Origin: Nannocystis bainbridge
Lineage (GTDB): Bacteria > Myxococcota_A > Polyangia > Nannocystales > Nannocystaceae
Direction of reading: 5' to 3'
Assembly (NCBI RefSeq): GCF_028368995.1
Contig: NZ_JAQNDL010000002.1
Coordinates: 124,001 to 188,000, forward strand
Length of the DNA: 64,000 nt
The notes beneath the pieces were generated by a model. The model saw only the letters and a program-made list of their open reading frames with translations, searched no databases and was not told the DNA's origin. Positions 1 through 7,975 of this stretch are shown here, piece after piece. Numbering within the stretch: the first letter of the stretch is position 1; every line of letters starts with the position of its first letter. Made by a program: the position numbers and the translations under genes.

Positions 1-1
1 C

Positions 2-1516
2 GGCGAGGACGAGGTGCTGCGCCGGCGCTGCGCGCTCAAGCTGCTGCACCCGGCGCTGGCCGCCGACGCAGAACGAGCGGCGCGGTTCCTGCGTGAGGCG
101 CAGACGATCGCGGCGCTCGATCACCCGAACATCGTCGACATCCATTCGTACGGCCAGGACCCGCGCGGCACCGTCTACTTCGTGATGGAGCTGCTCGCGG
201 GCGAGGACCTCGATGCGCGCCTGCGCGACCGCGCGGCCAGGCCGGTCACGGTGCGCGACGCGTGCCGGTGGGGCCTGCAGATCGCCGCGGCGATGGCGGT
301 GGTCCACGAGGCCGGGTTCGTGCACCGCGACCTCGAGGCGTCGAACGTGTTCCTGGCCCGCCGCCGCGACGGCAAGCAGGTGTGCAAGCTGCTCGATTTC
401 GGCATCGCCCGCGCGGTCGAGCGCTCGGAGCTGACGCGCGCGGGGGTGCGGCTGGGGACGCCGGGCTCGATGTCGCCGGAGCAGATCCGCGGCGAGCAGC
501 TCGACGGTCGCAGCGACGTGTACGCGTTCGGGGTGCTGCTGTTCAAGCTGCTGACCGGGCGGCTGCCGTTCGCCGGGGATGCGCTGGCCGTGGCGCATCA
601 GCACTGCGAGGCGCCGGCGCCGGCCCCGTCGTCGCTGGCGCCGACGGCGAACATCTCGCCGCGGCTGGACGCGCTGGTCCTCAAGGCCATGGCCAAGCGG
701 CCGGCCGATCGGTTTGCGACGATGTCGGCGGTGGCGGCGGCGCTGTGCGTCGTGCTGGACGCGCCGGCCCTCGAGTCGACGGTGCGCGGGGTGGTGCCGG
801 ACGTGATGGCGGAGATGACGCTGCGCGCGGGGGTGCCGGAGCCGGCGGCGCCACGGGAGATCCGTGGGCGCACCGCGGCGACGGCGTCGATGCGCGTGCC
901 GACGCCGCGCGGGGTGCAAGGGCTCGGGCTGGCGTTCACGGCGCTGCTGGCGGCGACTTCGCTGGCGGTGCTGCGCGCGAGCGGCGGTGCGGGCGTCGGG
1001 GGCGCGGCGCTCGGGCCGGCGCCGGCCGAGGCTGTTCCTCTGGACCTGTCGCATGGGACGACCGCGGCTTGGGGTGATGCTGTCCCGGGGGACAGGTCGC
1101 GCGGGGCGGCGAGGGGTGATGCTGTCCCGGGGGACAGGTCACGCGAGGCGGGGACCGGAGCGTCGCCTGTCCCGGGGCACAGGTCGACGAAGGTGGCGGC
1201 TGCGCCTGTCCCGGCGGACATGCCCGAGCCGGAGGTCGAGCTGCCGCCGCTCGAGGACGAGTTCGCCGGCGCGCGCGCGAGGCAGCGGGCGGACCGGATC
1301 TTGCGCCGGCTGGAGGCCGAGGCGAGGCGTTGCCGGCAGGTCCACGGCGCGGTCGACGGGCCCGAGATCGAGGTCGACTATACGGTCGGTCCGAACGGGG
1401 CGGTGACGGCGGCGACGGCGGCGACGAGGGACGCGCTCGGGGCGTGTCTGGCGGCGGCGGTGCGACGGACCCGGTTCGCGCCGAGGGCCGCGCCCGGGCG
1501 GAAGATCTGGCTGTGA
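2..1516 (+). CDS. Ser/Thr protein kinase, membrane-anchored, 5' end outside window
   Basis: Partial eukaryotic-like kinase. The reading frame is open to the left edge, so the glycine loop lies upstream. Visible are the ATP lysine in CALKLL, the catalytic-loop motif HRDLEASN, the DFG motif in KLLDFGIA, and the activation segment GTPGSMSPEQ. A hydrophobic anchor (LGLAFTALLAATSLAVL) follows the kinase domain. Next comes a linker containing four near-identical VPGDRS-type units, and then a C-terminal AgmX/TonB-like domain with two cysteines (CRQVHGAVDGPEIEVDY...GACLAAAVRRTRFAP). The same domain ends the kinase at 32816-34519. Odd point: the catalytic lysine of HRDxKxxN is Glu here, so activity may be reduced or lost. 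It converges on the GNAT gene. Kinase identity is sure; the substrate is unknown. Confidence 0.93.
   Translation, partial: GEDEVLRRRCALKLLHPALAADAERAARFLREAQTIAALDHPNIVDIHSYGQDPRGTVYFVMELLAGEDLDARLRDRAARPVTVRDACRWGLQIAAAMAVVHEAGFVHRDLEASNVFLARRRDGKQVCKLLDFGIARAVERSELTRAGVRLGTPGSMSPEQIRGEQLDGRSDVYAFGVLLFKLLTGRLPFAGDALAVAHQHCEAPAPAPSSLAPTANISPRLDALVLKAMAKRPADRFATMSAVAAALCVVLDAPALESTVRGVVPDVMAEMTLRAGVPEPAAPREIRGRTAATASMRVPTPRGVQGLGLAFTALLAATSLAVLRASGGAGVGGAALGPAPAEAVPLDLSHGTTAAWGDAVPGDRSRGAARGDAVPGDRSREAGTGASPVPGHRSTKVAAAPVPADMPEPEVELPPLEDEFAGARARQRADRILRRLEAEARRCRQVHGAVDGPEIEVDYTVGPNGAVTAATAATRDALGACLAAAVRRTRFAPRAAPGRKIWL
1081..1224 (+). repeat. Four in-frame copies of the TGTCC/GGACA dyad inside a kinase linker
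   Basis: Units at 1081-1098, 1123-1140, 1168-1185 and about 1207-1224. The first two share TGTCCCGGGGGACAGGTC exactly; the third has GCACA for GGACA; the fourth ends in GGACATG. All are translated in the same frame as VPGDRS, VPGDRS, VPGHRS and VPADMP. See the window-wide dyad family in the findings. Confidence 0.85.
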
Positions 1517-1681
1517 GCCCGGGCCGATCGAGCGCGCTGCCGACGAGAGACCGTCTCGGGGATCGGGTCGTGGGTGACCCGCGGGACCGCCTCGGTCCGC
1601 TCGAGCGCCGCACGCTGCTGCGCCTGCAAGCGTCGCAGAACGAGCGCTGCGCCTCCTGAGCCCGCTCGAGCGGCGCGGGCG

Positions 1682-2431
1682 CTAGGCTCGCCGGCTGCGG
1701 GGCTTGCGGGTGCGGGCGGGCTTGGCCGGGAGGGCCGGGGGCGGCTCGGGTTCGGGCGCCGATTCGCCTGTCTCTGCGGGCATGTCCGTGAGGACCTGTG
1801 CTTCGGGACCGGTCGCTTCGGACATGCCCTCGGCGTCACCCGGGTCGAGGCCGCCGCTGCGGAGGGTGCGGGGCGGCAGCAGCTCGGGCTCGCTGACGAC
1901 CTTCTTGGCCAGGAAGATGGCGGCGTCGATCTGGGAGAAGCTGCGGGCGCGGTAGAACTGGAGCGCGCGCCGGTTGTTGGCGGCGACCTCGAGCACGAGG
2001 TGGGTGCAGCCGCGGACGCGGGCGAGGTGCTCTAACTGCTCGATGACGAAGCTGCCGATCCCGCGGCCCTGGAAGTCGGGGTGGATGGCGATCTCCTCGA
2101 CGAACAGCGGGCGCATGTCGCGGCTCTCGAAGTAGCGCTCGTTGATCCAATTGTCGGAGCCGATGACCTCGTAGGCGCACTCGGCGTAGCCGACGATCAC
2201 AGGGGCTTCGCCCTCGTGGATCTCGAACAGCAGCTGCTCGATGCCCTCCTCCTCGTAGATCTCGAGGAAGCGGGTCTTGGTGCGGGGGCGCTGGTATTCG
2301 ACGGTCTCGCGGTTGACCGAGCGGAACACGCGCTTGAGGAACTCCCACACCTTGTTGAGGTCGCGGCGGTGGATCCGGCGGACACGGATGGTCGGCTCCG
2401 TGACGGCGAGCGCGGGCTTGCGAGAGGCCAC
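1682..2431 (-). CDS. GNAT-family N-acetyltransferase with low-complexity tail
   Basis: A 249-residue protein. The GNAT core lies at about residues 15-180, with the acetyl-CoA binding motif A visible as FVEEIAIHPDFQGRGIGSFV (QGRGIG at 121-126) and motif B in NNRRALQFYRARSF. It probably acetylates a small molecule or protein amine; the substrate cannot be read from sequence. The last 70 residues are a Pro/Glu-rich tail ending in a basic stretch (KPARTRKPRSRRA), unusual for the family and encoded partly by the TGTCC/GGACA repeat (1767-1829). It is divergent from the lipoprotein gene at 2507 across 75 bp and convergent with the kinase to its left. Confidence 0.85.
   Translation of the reverse strand: MASRKPALAVTEPTIRVRRIHRRDLNKVWEFLKRVFRSVNRETVEYQRPRTKTRFLEIYEEEGIEQLLFEIHEGEAPVIVGYAECAYEVIGSDNWINERYFESRDMRPLFVEEIAIHPDFQGRGIGSFVIEQLEHLARVRGCTHLVLEVAANNRRALQFYRARSFSQIDAAIFLAKKVVSEPELLPPRTLRSGGLDPGDAEGMSEATGPEAQVLTDMPAETGESAPEPEPPPALPAKPARTRKPRSRRA
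1767..1829. repeat. TGTCC/GGACA dyad units inside the GNAT C-terminal tail
   Basis: Several half-sites in a row (CCTGTCTCTGCGGGCATG, TGTCCGTGAGGACCTG, GGGACC, CGGACATG). They encode the disordered tail of the acetyltransferase in a frame different from the usual Pro-Val-Pro frame. Confidence 0.6.
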
Positions 2432-2506
2432 GGCCGGAGTCTAGCACCGGCCGGCGGGCGCTCGTCCGGCTTGCGGGGCCGCACGCGCGCGTGGCATGCT
2501 CGGCCG

Positions 2507-4327
2507 ATGCGTCCCCGCGCCGCCGCGTCCGCTGCCCTGTCTGCGCGTCGCCGTGGTCGAGATCGCAGCGCGAGGCTGCGCGGGCTCGGGCTCGGGTGCG
2601 TGGCCGTCGCGCTCGCTTGCGGGGCCGACGAGCAGAAGTCGGTCAAGGCCGAGGCGAACCCGAACATGCCCGACCGCGTGCACGCGCCCGAGCCCGCGCA
2701 GGAGCGGCCGGCGATCCGCGACTGCCCGGAGGCGCTGCAGGGGGTGGAGCAGGTCGACCGCGTGATCGGCTCCGGCTGCAAGCCGGTGACGGTCCACCCC
2801 GGGTATAGGGTCGAGAACGGGTCGCTGACGATCGAGGCCGGGGTCACGCTGCAGTTCATGCCGGGGGCCGAGCTGGGGGTCGGCTTCGAGCGGCCGGCGA
2901 CGCTCCACGTGCGCGGCACGCCCGAGTCGCCGGTGCGCTTCACGGCCACCGGCGAGGGGGCGAAGCCCGGGGCGTGGAAGGGGGTCGCGCTGTACGAGCA
3001 CGCGGACGAGTCGGAGATCGCCGGGCTGGTGCTCGAGTTCGCCGGCACCGACCTGCGCGGGGCGATCTTCGTCCAGGCGGTCGACGTCAAGATCGACGGC
3101 TCGACCGTGCGCGACAGCCAGAACGTGGCGGTCCACGTGACTTCGCAAGGCCACGTCAGCAGCTTCAAGGGCAACCGGCTCGAGCGCGTGAGCTCGCCGG
3201 CGCTGCTGCTGCCGGCCCGCTCGGCGGGCTCGGTGGCGCCCGACAACACGTTCCCGCCCGACTCGGTGATCCACGTGCTCGGCGGGATGATCCGCGATCG
3301 GGCCCGCTGGGACGTGCCGAAGGTGCCGCTCGTGATCGGCGGGGTGATCGAGATCGAGGGCCCCGACGACAAGCACGAGGCGCTGCTCGAGCTGGCGCCG
3401 GGGACAGTGCTCAAGTTCGACGACGACGCCTACTTCACGGTCGGCTACGACCACCCGGCGTCGCTGGTGGCCGAGGCGGCGGGCAAGGAGCCGATCGTGC
3501 TGACGACGGCGACGGAGCCGCGATCGCAGGCGTGGCGCGGGGTCAACCTGTACCGCTCGGCGACGGCGAGCTTCAGCAACGTGGTGTTCGAGTACGGCGG
3601 CCAGCGCTCGGACCGCGGGGTGGTGTACGCCAACAACGAGGCGCGCCTCAGCGTGAAGGGCTGCACGTTCCACGACAACGGCGGCGGGGTGACGCTGCAG
3701 GGCGCGGCGGTCCGCCTCGGCGAGTTCAGCGGCAACACGTTCGAGCGCTCGCACCCGGCCTTCGACGTGAGCCCGCAGCTGTACGGGATGATCGGGCCCG
3801 ACAACAAGCTCGACGCCGAGACGACGGTGCAGGTCGAGGGCGGCGAGATCGACAAGGACGCGGTGTGGCAAGACTTCGGGGTCCCGATCGAGCTCAAGCG
3901 CCCGATCGCGGTCGACGGCGAGGCGACGCTGACGATCCGCGCGGGGGCCAAGCTGCGCGTGCACGACGGGTTCTCGCTCGGGGTCGGAGAGTTCGGCGGC
4001 GGGACGCTGCGCATCGAAGGCACGGCCGACAAGCCGGTGCAGATGTTCGGGGTCACCGACCGCCGCGGGACGTGGGACGCGATCCGCCTGTACGAGAAGG
4101 CCCGCGGCAACGTGTTCGAGCACGTGCAGCTGCGCAACGCCGGCGGCGAGGGGGCGATCAACGTGGCCATCGGGGTCGACGCGACCGTCCGCGACGTGTC
4201 CTGCGTGCGCTGCTTCAGCCCGACGCTGACGTGGGCCTGCGGCTCGAAGGTGACCTCCGAGCGGGTCACCGGCGGGGCCGAGACGCCGGCAGCGACGCTG
4301 CCGCCGTTCGGCTGCGACCCGGCGTAA
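2507..4327 (+). CDS. Lipoprotein with right-handed beta-helix repeats
   Basis: A 606-residue predicted lipoprotein. The start at 2507 was chosen because it gives a twin-Arg-like/basic n-region, a hydrophobic core and a lipobox VALAC (Cys38); the open frame upstream is only GC-rich read-through. The mature part contains at least three repeats, each with a motif like LTIEAGVTLQFMPGAELGVG, a step near PVRFTATGE or PIVLTTATE, and a segment like GAWKGVALYEHADESEIAGL. This is the pattern of a parallel beta-helix of the pectate-lyase/right-handed type. Such proteins often bind or degrade polysaccharides, but no catalytic residues can be assigned. It stands alone, divergent from the GNAT gene and convergent with the kinase at 4711. 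Confidence 0.85.
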   Translation: MRPRAAASAALSARRRGRDRSARLRGLGLGCVAVALACGADEQKSVKAEANPNMPDRVHAPEPAQERPAIRDCPEALQGVEQVDRVIGSGCKPVTVHPGYRVENGSLTIEAGVTLQFMPGAELGVGFERPATLHVRGTPESPVRFTATGEGAKPGAWKGVALYEHADESEIAGLVLEFAGTDLRGAIFVQAVDVKIDGSTVRDSQNVAVHVTSQGHVSSFKGNRLERVSSPALLLPARSAGSVAPDNTFPPDSVIHVLGGMIRDRARWDVPKVPLVIGGVIEIEGPDDKHEALLELAPGTVLKFDDDAYFTVGYDHPASLVAEAAGKEPIVLTTATEPRSQAWRGVNLYRSATASFSNVVFEYGGQRSDRGVVYANNEARLSVKGCTFHDNGGGVTLQGAAVRLGEFSGNTFERSHPAFDVSPQLYGMIGPDNKLDAETTVQVEGGEIDKDAVWQDFGVPIELKRPIAVDGEATLTIRAGAKLRVHDGFSLGVGEFGGGTLRIEGTADKPVQMFGVTDRRGTWDAIRLYEKARGNVFEHVQLRNAGGEGAINVAIGVDATVRDVSCVRCFSPTLTWACGSKVTSERVTGGAETPAATLPPFGCDPA

Positions 4328-4369
4328 TACGCAGAGGCGCGGCCGGGTGAGGGCGCCGTGACAGGGGCT

Positions 4370-4418
4370 AATTTGTGATCCCTTGGGGGCTGTTTGGGCC
4401 CACAAAGGATCATAAATT
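4370..4418 (+). terminator. AT-rich inverted repeat downstream of the beta-helix lipoprotein
   Basis: Arms AATTTGTGATCCCTT (4370-4384) and AAAGGATCATAAATT (4404-4418) pair at 13 of 15 positions around a 19-nt loop. A T-run (TATTTTT, 4425-4431) follows. It is positioned 40 bp past the stop of the plus-strand lipoprotein gene. The base composition differs sharply from its surroundings. A terminator is the simplest reading; it could also be a relic of a small mobile element. Confidence 0.45.
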
Positions 4419-4435
4419 GGCTGGTATTTTTCGCT

Positions 4436-4543
4436 GCCGATGGGCGCGTGACGATGCCCGCGCGTGGGTCCCGAGGGATGTCTCCTCTGCCGACAGGGGC
4501 GTGACGATGCCCGCGTGGGTCCCGAGGAATGCTCTGCGGCCTG
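4436..4543. repeat. Two imperfect direct repeats of about 53 bp
   Basis: Copy 1 at 4436-4488 and copy 2 at 4489-4543 share GCGTGACGATGCCCGCG and GTGGGTCCCGAGG in the same order. They have no coding role that I can see. Confidence 0.6.
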
Positions 4544-4666
4544 CGAGCAGCGTCGAAGTCGCGGCAGGCGTGGCAGCGCGTCGGCTCGAGCTCTGAGCTC
4601 CGCGGGCGTTCTGCCTTCGGAAGACTCCATGGCGAAATGGACAGGTCGAAATGGATATGGTGAAAA

Positions 4667-4690
4667 GGACATGGCGGATGCGCCATGTCC
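4667..4690 (-). terminator. Dyad hairpin, probable intrinsic terminator of the kinase-TPR gene
   Basis: Perfect 10-bp arms GGACATGGCG and CGCCATGTCC around GATG. Read on the minus strand, the hairpin is followed by TTTTC, 21 bp beyond the stop codon at 4711. A further half-site (GCCATGTCC) lies at 4695-4704. Confidence 0.6.
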
Positions 4691-4710
4691 TGTTCGCCAT
4701 GTCCTTGCGG

Positions 4711-7485
4711 TCATGGCCGCGGAGGCGGCTTCGGGCGGGCGGCGGCGCGGGTCAGCAGGCGCTCGCTGGCGGCCAGCTGGCGGGCGAAGCTGGCGCCGGC
4801 GCTGCGGTAGAACGCCAGCGCGGCGCCGAGGTGCGGGCGGGCGGCGGCGATGGCGGGAGGCGTGGCGGTCAGCATGGCCTCGGCGAGGGTGCGGTGGGCG
4901 CGAGCGAGGCGCGGGGCCCAGTGCGGGTCGGCCTCGGCGAGCGGGGTGAGCTCGGCGACGGCGGCGGCGAGCGGGACGCGGGCCTCGAGCGGGCGATCGC
5001 GCATGAGCAAGTTCTGGCCGAGGACGAGGTGCAGCTCGGCGAGCTCGTCGCTCGACCAGGTGGCGTCCGGCAGGCGGTCCAGCGTGGCCCGCAGGTGCTC
5101 GACGGCGGTGTCGTCGTCGAACGGGCCGGCCAGGCCGCGATAGCCGGCCAGGAGCGTGGCCTCGGGGCCGAACAGGCGGGTGCCGGACAGCTCCGACAGC
5201 TCGGCGGCGGCGCGGAAGACGGAGGCGGCGTCGTCGTCGTCGCCGATCTCGATGGCGGCGCGGCCGAGGTGAAAGAGGCACCGCGTGCGCCGCACGAGGT
5301 CGTCGGGCAAGAACCGCTCGAGCGCGACGCAGCCGCTCTGGAGGATCGACCACGCCTCGCCAGGCTCGGCCAGCTGAGCCGCGGTGATCCGGGCCTCGAT
5401 GGTGGCGGGGTGGACGACGCCGAGCTCGGCGTCGAAGATCTCGAGCGCGCGGGCGAGCAGCTCGTCGCGCGGGCGGCCCGGATCGGTGACGGCGGCGAGG
5501 TCGAGCAGGGTGGAGCCGACGTCGCGGTGGCCGACCGACAGCGCGGCCTGGCGCACGCCGAGGGCCTCGGTGAAGTAGCGCCGGGCCTCGACGGTGTTGC
5601 GCTGGGCGAGGTGGGCGACGCCGAGGTTGTGGAGGACGAGGCCGCGCAGGGCGTCGGGGTCGGCGCCGCGCGAGGCGAGGGCGAGGGCGAGGGGCTCGTC
5701 GGCGAGGGCGCGGCCGACTGTCTCGGGACGCCGACCGACAGCGACGATCCGCAAGGCGACGGCCTCGGCCGCGATCGCGTCGCCGCGCGACTCGATGCCG
5801 CTGCGCATGGCCCGGGTGAGCCACTCGAGCTCCTGGCCGGTCTCCTCGGCGGTGTTGAGCGAGAGCCGCCCGCGCAGCAAGGCGACCTCGGCGCGCAGCG
5901 GGGCGTAGCCGACCTGCTCGGCGGCGGCCTCGATGTCGACGGCCTCCTCGACGGCCTCGTGGACCCGACCGAGCCGGGCCAGCGCCTCGGCCCGGGCCAT
6001 GTGATCGCGGAGGTCGGCGACCCGCTCGCCGAGGTCGGGGTCGTCGGGCGCAGGCGGCTCGGCCTTGAGGAAGGCGAGGTTGTGGCAGGCGGAGGGCGGC
6101 ACGAGGTCGCTGGCAGCGCCGAGCGCCCGCGGGGCCATGTCCATGTCGGCGATCGAGAGCGCTTTGACGGTGGCGTCGAAGGCGTCGCGCCGGCGCTCGA
6201 GGCAGCGCCGCTGGCGATCGAGGAGGGCCTCGGTGTAGCGGCCCTGGTGCTCGGCGAGGCAGGTGTCGCGGTGGTTCTCGGCCCAGGCGGCGGCGAACCG
6301 ATCGAGCTTGTCGGCGACCTTCGGCCACAGCACGGCGGCGTAGTGAGGAGCCGCGTCGCGCAGGGCGGTGGCGACGGCGTTGCGCTGAGCAGGACCCCAG
6401 ACGCGGGCGATCTCGGCGTCGGCGTCGGCACACGGCGATTCGGCGGAGGCCTCGGGCACGACGGCGAGACCGGCGGCGCCGGCGGTGAGGGCGAGCGCCA
6501 CGGCGGCGCCGACGAGCCGCCAGGTCCGACCGTGCGACGGGGCGAGCGCGCCGAGCAGGGCCTCCATCGACGGGTAGCGATCACGCGGCTCGGTCTTGAG
6601 GCCGCGCATGAGGGCGCCGACCAACCAGGCGGGCACGCCATGGTTGCGCGGAGGTGGCCGCGGCGGGCCGCTGGTGATCGCGTGGGAGAGGGCGAGGATG
6701 TCGTTGCCGGCGAACGGCGGCAGGCCGAACAGGGCCTCGTAGAGCGCGACGCAGAAGCTGAACTGATCGGAGGCGGGCTGGGCCGGGCCGCCGCGCCAGC
6801 GCTCGGGCGCGAGATAAGCGGGGGTGCCGAGGATGTCGTCGTCGTCCTCGCCAGTGAGGCGCGCGCGCATGCTCTGGTTGGCGCTCTGGCCCGACAGCTC
6901 GAGCAGGCTCGGACGATCGGGGGTGGCGCGCACGAGGCCGAAATCGAGGACGCAGGCGCGACCGGTGGCGTCGATCATGACGTTGCCGGGCTTGAAGTCG
7001 CGATGCAAAAGGCCGACGCCGTGCGCGGCGGCGAGGCCCCGCGCGGCCTGGGTGAAGATGTCGTGGATCTCGCGCCAGGTGCGTGGGCCGGCGGCGAGCC
7101 AGGCAGGCAAGGCAGCGCCGCGGATCAGCTCCATGGCGATGTAGACCTGACCCTTGACGACGCCGGCTTCGAGCACGGTGATGACGTTGGGGTGGCTGAC
7201 CCCGGCCATCGCCTGGGCCTCGCGCAGCAGCCGGATCTGGCCCCTGGAGCCGGTGTCGGGCAAGACCTTGATGGCGATCTTGCGATCGAGGAGCTCGTCG
7301 TAGGCGGCGTAGACGGCCGCCGTTCCGCCGCCGAGCCGCTCGAGGATGGTGAACCGACCGAGCCGCGGAGGCAGGGTCGCAGGGATGATCGCGACACCAG
7401 GCAGCGACTGCGTGATGTCCACCGAGATCCCCGACGCGTCCGTATCGGGAATGATGACGCTCATGGGATTCGACCAGTCTTGCAC
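4711..7485 (-). CDS. Ser/Thr protein kinase with TM segment and C-terminal TPR-like sensor region
   Basis: A 924-residue kinase. The domain covers about residues 44-315: glycine loop LGGGTAAVY (51-59), ATP lysine K73, HRDFKPGN (161-168), DFG (181-183), and GTPAYLAPE near 220-228. All catalytic residues are intact. A transmembrane helix at about 323-343 separates the kinase from some 570 residues of helical, TPR-like repeats (for example LHNLGVAHLAQRNTVEARRYF). This layout is common in myxobacterial kinases. The start is GTG at 7485, with GGAGGT just upstream (short spacing); ATG at 7464 is the alternative but lacks a site. It is monocistronic, divergent from guanine deaminase across 490 bp. 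Confidence 0.93.
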   Translation of the reverse strand: MQDWSNPMSVIIPDTDASGISVDITQSLPGVAIIPATLPPRLGRFTILERLGGGTAAVYAAYDELLDRKIAIKVLPDTGSRGQIRLLREAQAMAGVSHPNVITVLEAGVVKGQVYIAMELIRGAALPAWLAAGPRTWREIHDIFTQAARGLAAAHGVGLLHRDFKPGNVMIDATGRACVLDFGLVRATPDRPSLLELSGQSANQSMRARLTGEDDDDILGTPAYLAPERWRGGPAQPASDQFSFCVALYEALFGLPPFAGNDILALSHAITSGPPRPPPRNHGVPAWLVGALMRGLKTEPRDRYPSMEALLGALAPSHGRTWRLVGAAVALALTAGAAGLAVVPEASAESPCADADAEIARVWGPAQRNAVATALRDAAPHYAAVLWPKVADKLDRFAAAWAENHRDTCLAEHQGRYTEALLDRQRRCLERRRDAFDATVKALSIADMDMAPRALGAASDLVPPSACHNLAFLKAEPPAPDDPDLGERVADLRDHMARAEALARLGRVHEAVEEAVDIEAAAEQVGYAPLRAEVALLRGRLSLNTAEETGQELEWLTRAMRSGIESRGDAIAAEAVALRIVAVGRRPETVGRALADEPLALALASRGADPDALRGLVLHNLGVAHLAQRNTVEARRYFTEALGVRQAALSVGHRDVGSTLLDLAAVTDPGRPRDELLARALEIFDAELGVVHPATIEARITAAQLAEPGEAWSILQSGCVALERFLPDDLVRRTRCLFHLGRAAIEIGDDDDAASVFRAAAELSELSGTRLFGPEATLLAGYRGLAGPFDDDTAVEHLRATLDRLPDATWSSDELAELHLVLGQNLLMRDRPLEARVPLAAAVAELTPLAEADPHWAPRLARAHRTLAEAMLTATPPAIAAARPHLGAALAFYRSAGASFARQLAASERLLTRAAARPKPPPRP

Positions 7486-7975
7486 CGACCTCCACGTACG
7501 CCGGGACCACGGGGTCGCGGGGCCGATGTAGGCCGTTCAAGCGGCGCGGCGGCCTCGTGGGGCGCGTCCGCTCGATGGTCACGCGCAGCGGGCGCTCGTC
7601 ATGACCTGTCCTCGAGTTCTAAAAATCGGGCGTTGGTGGAATGGCGGCAGAGGGCCGCGCAAGGCGGTGTGGGCGCGATCTGTGGTTGATGGGGTGCGGC
7701 GTATGTGCGCCGGATCAATTCGATCGCGCGGACGCGAGATGTGGATCGTGGCACGGCGATTTCCGTCGCCGACGCTCCGTCGCGGCGCTCGCGTCGCGGT
7801 CGCGTCCGCGATCGCGGCGGGCCTCGTGATCGCGCCGAAGCCGAGGCCGGGGCCGCGCGCCCGGGGGCGCGACGGCGAAGGGCGGTACCGGTGTTCCGCC
7901 GCCGCGCGGCGCGTGCGGAGGATGGCCGCCGGTCCGGATTGCGCGCGGCGGCGGCAACGGGCACCTTCGGCCCGG
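7486..7975. other. 490 bp divergent gap without a supported gene
   Basis: It lies between the starts of the kinase (minus) and guanine deaminase (plus). Open frames cross it on both strands but show only Arg/Ala/Pro-rich shadow composition. One degenerate dyad half-site (CCTGTCC, about 7602) and the AT-richer patch TTCTAAAAATCGG (7616-7628) are the only landmarks; a promoter in the patch is possible but unproven. Confidence 0.5.

Larger units (their letters stand above)
4328..4710. other. 383 bp convergent gap: AT-rich inverted repeat, direct repeat, dyad hairpin
   Basis: No gene seen. It holds three structured elements listed separately: the inverted repeat at 4370-4418, a two-copy direct repeat at 4436-4543, and a dyad hairpin at 4667-4690. 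Confidence 0.7.

Noticed and set aside
1517..1681. Possible terminator GAGAC-C-GTCTC after the first kinase
   Set aside because: The arms are only 5 bp with a single-base loop and there is no T-run.
2441..6433. A 1,330-codon open frame on the minus strand and similar very long frames, for example 4651-7689 plus and 28354-30501 plus
   Set aside because: Their products are Arg/Pro/Ala- or Asp/Gly/Val-rich with no domains, and each lies antisense to, or shifted from, a gene with clear motifs. They result from GC-rich third codon positions.
7616..7680. tRNA-like stretch (GGGCGTTGGTGGAATGGCGG)
   Set aside because: It resembles the start of a tRNA-Leu D-arm, but no anticodon arm, T-arm (GTTCGAATC) or acceptor pairing follows.
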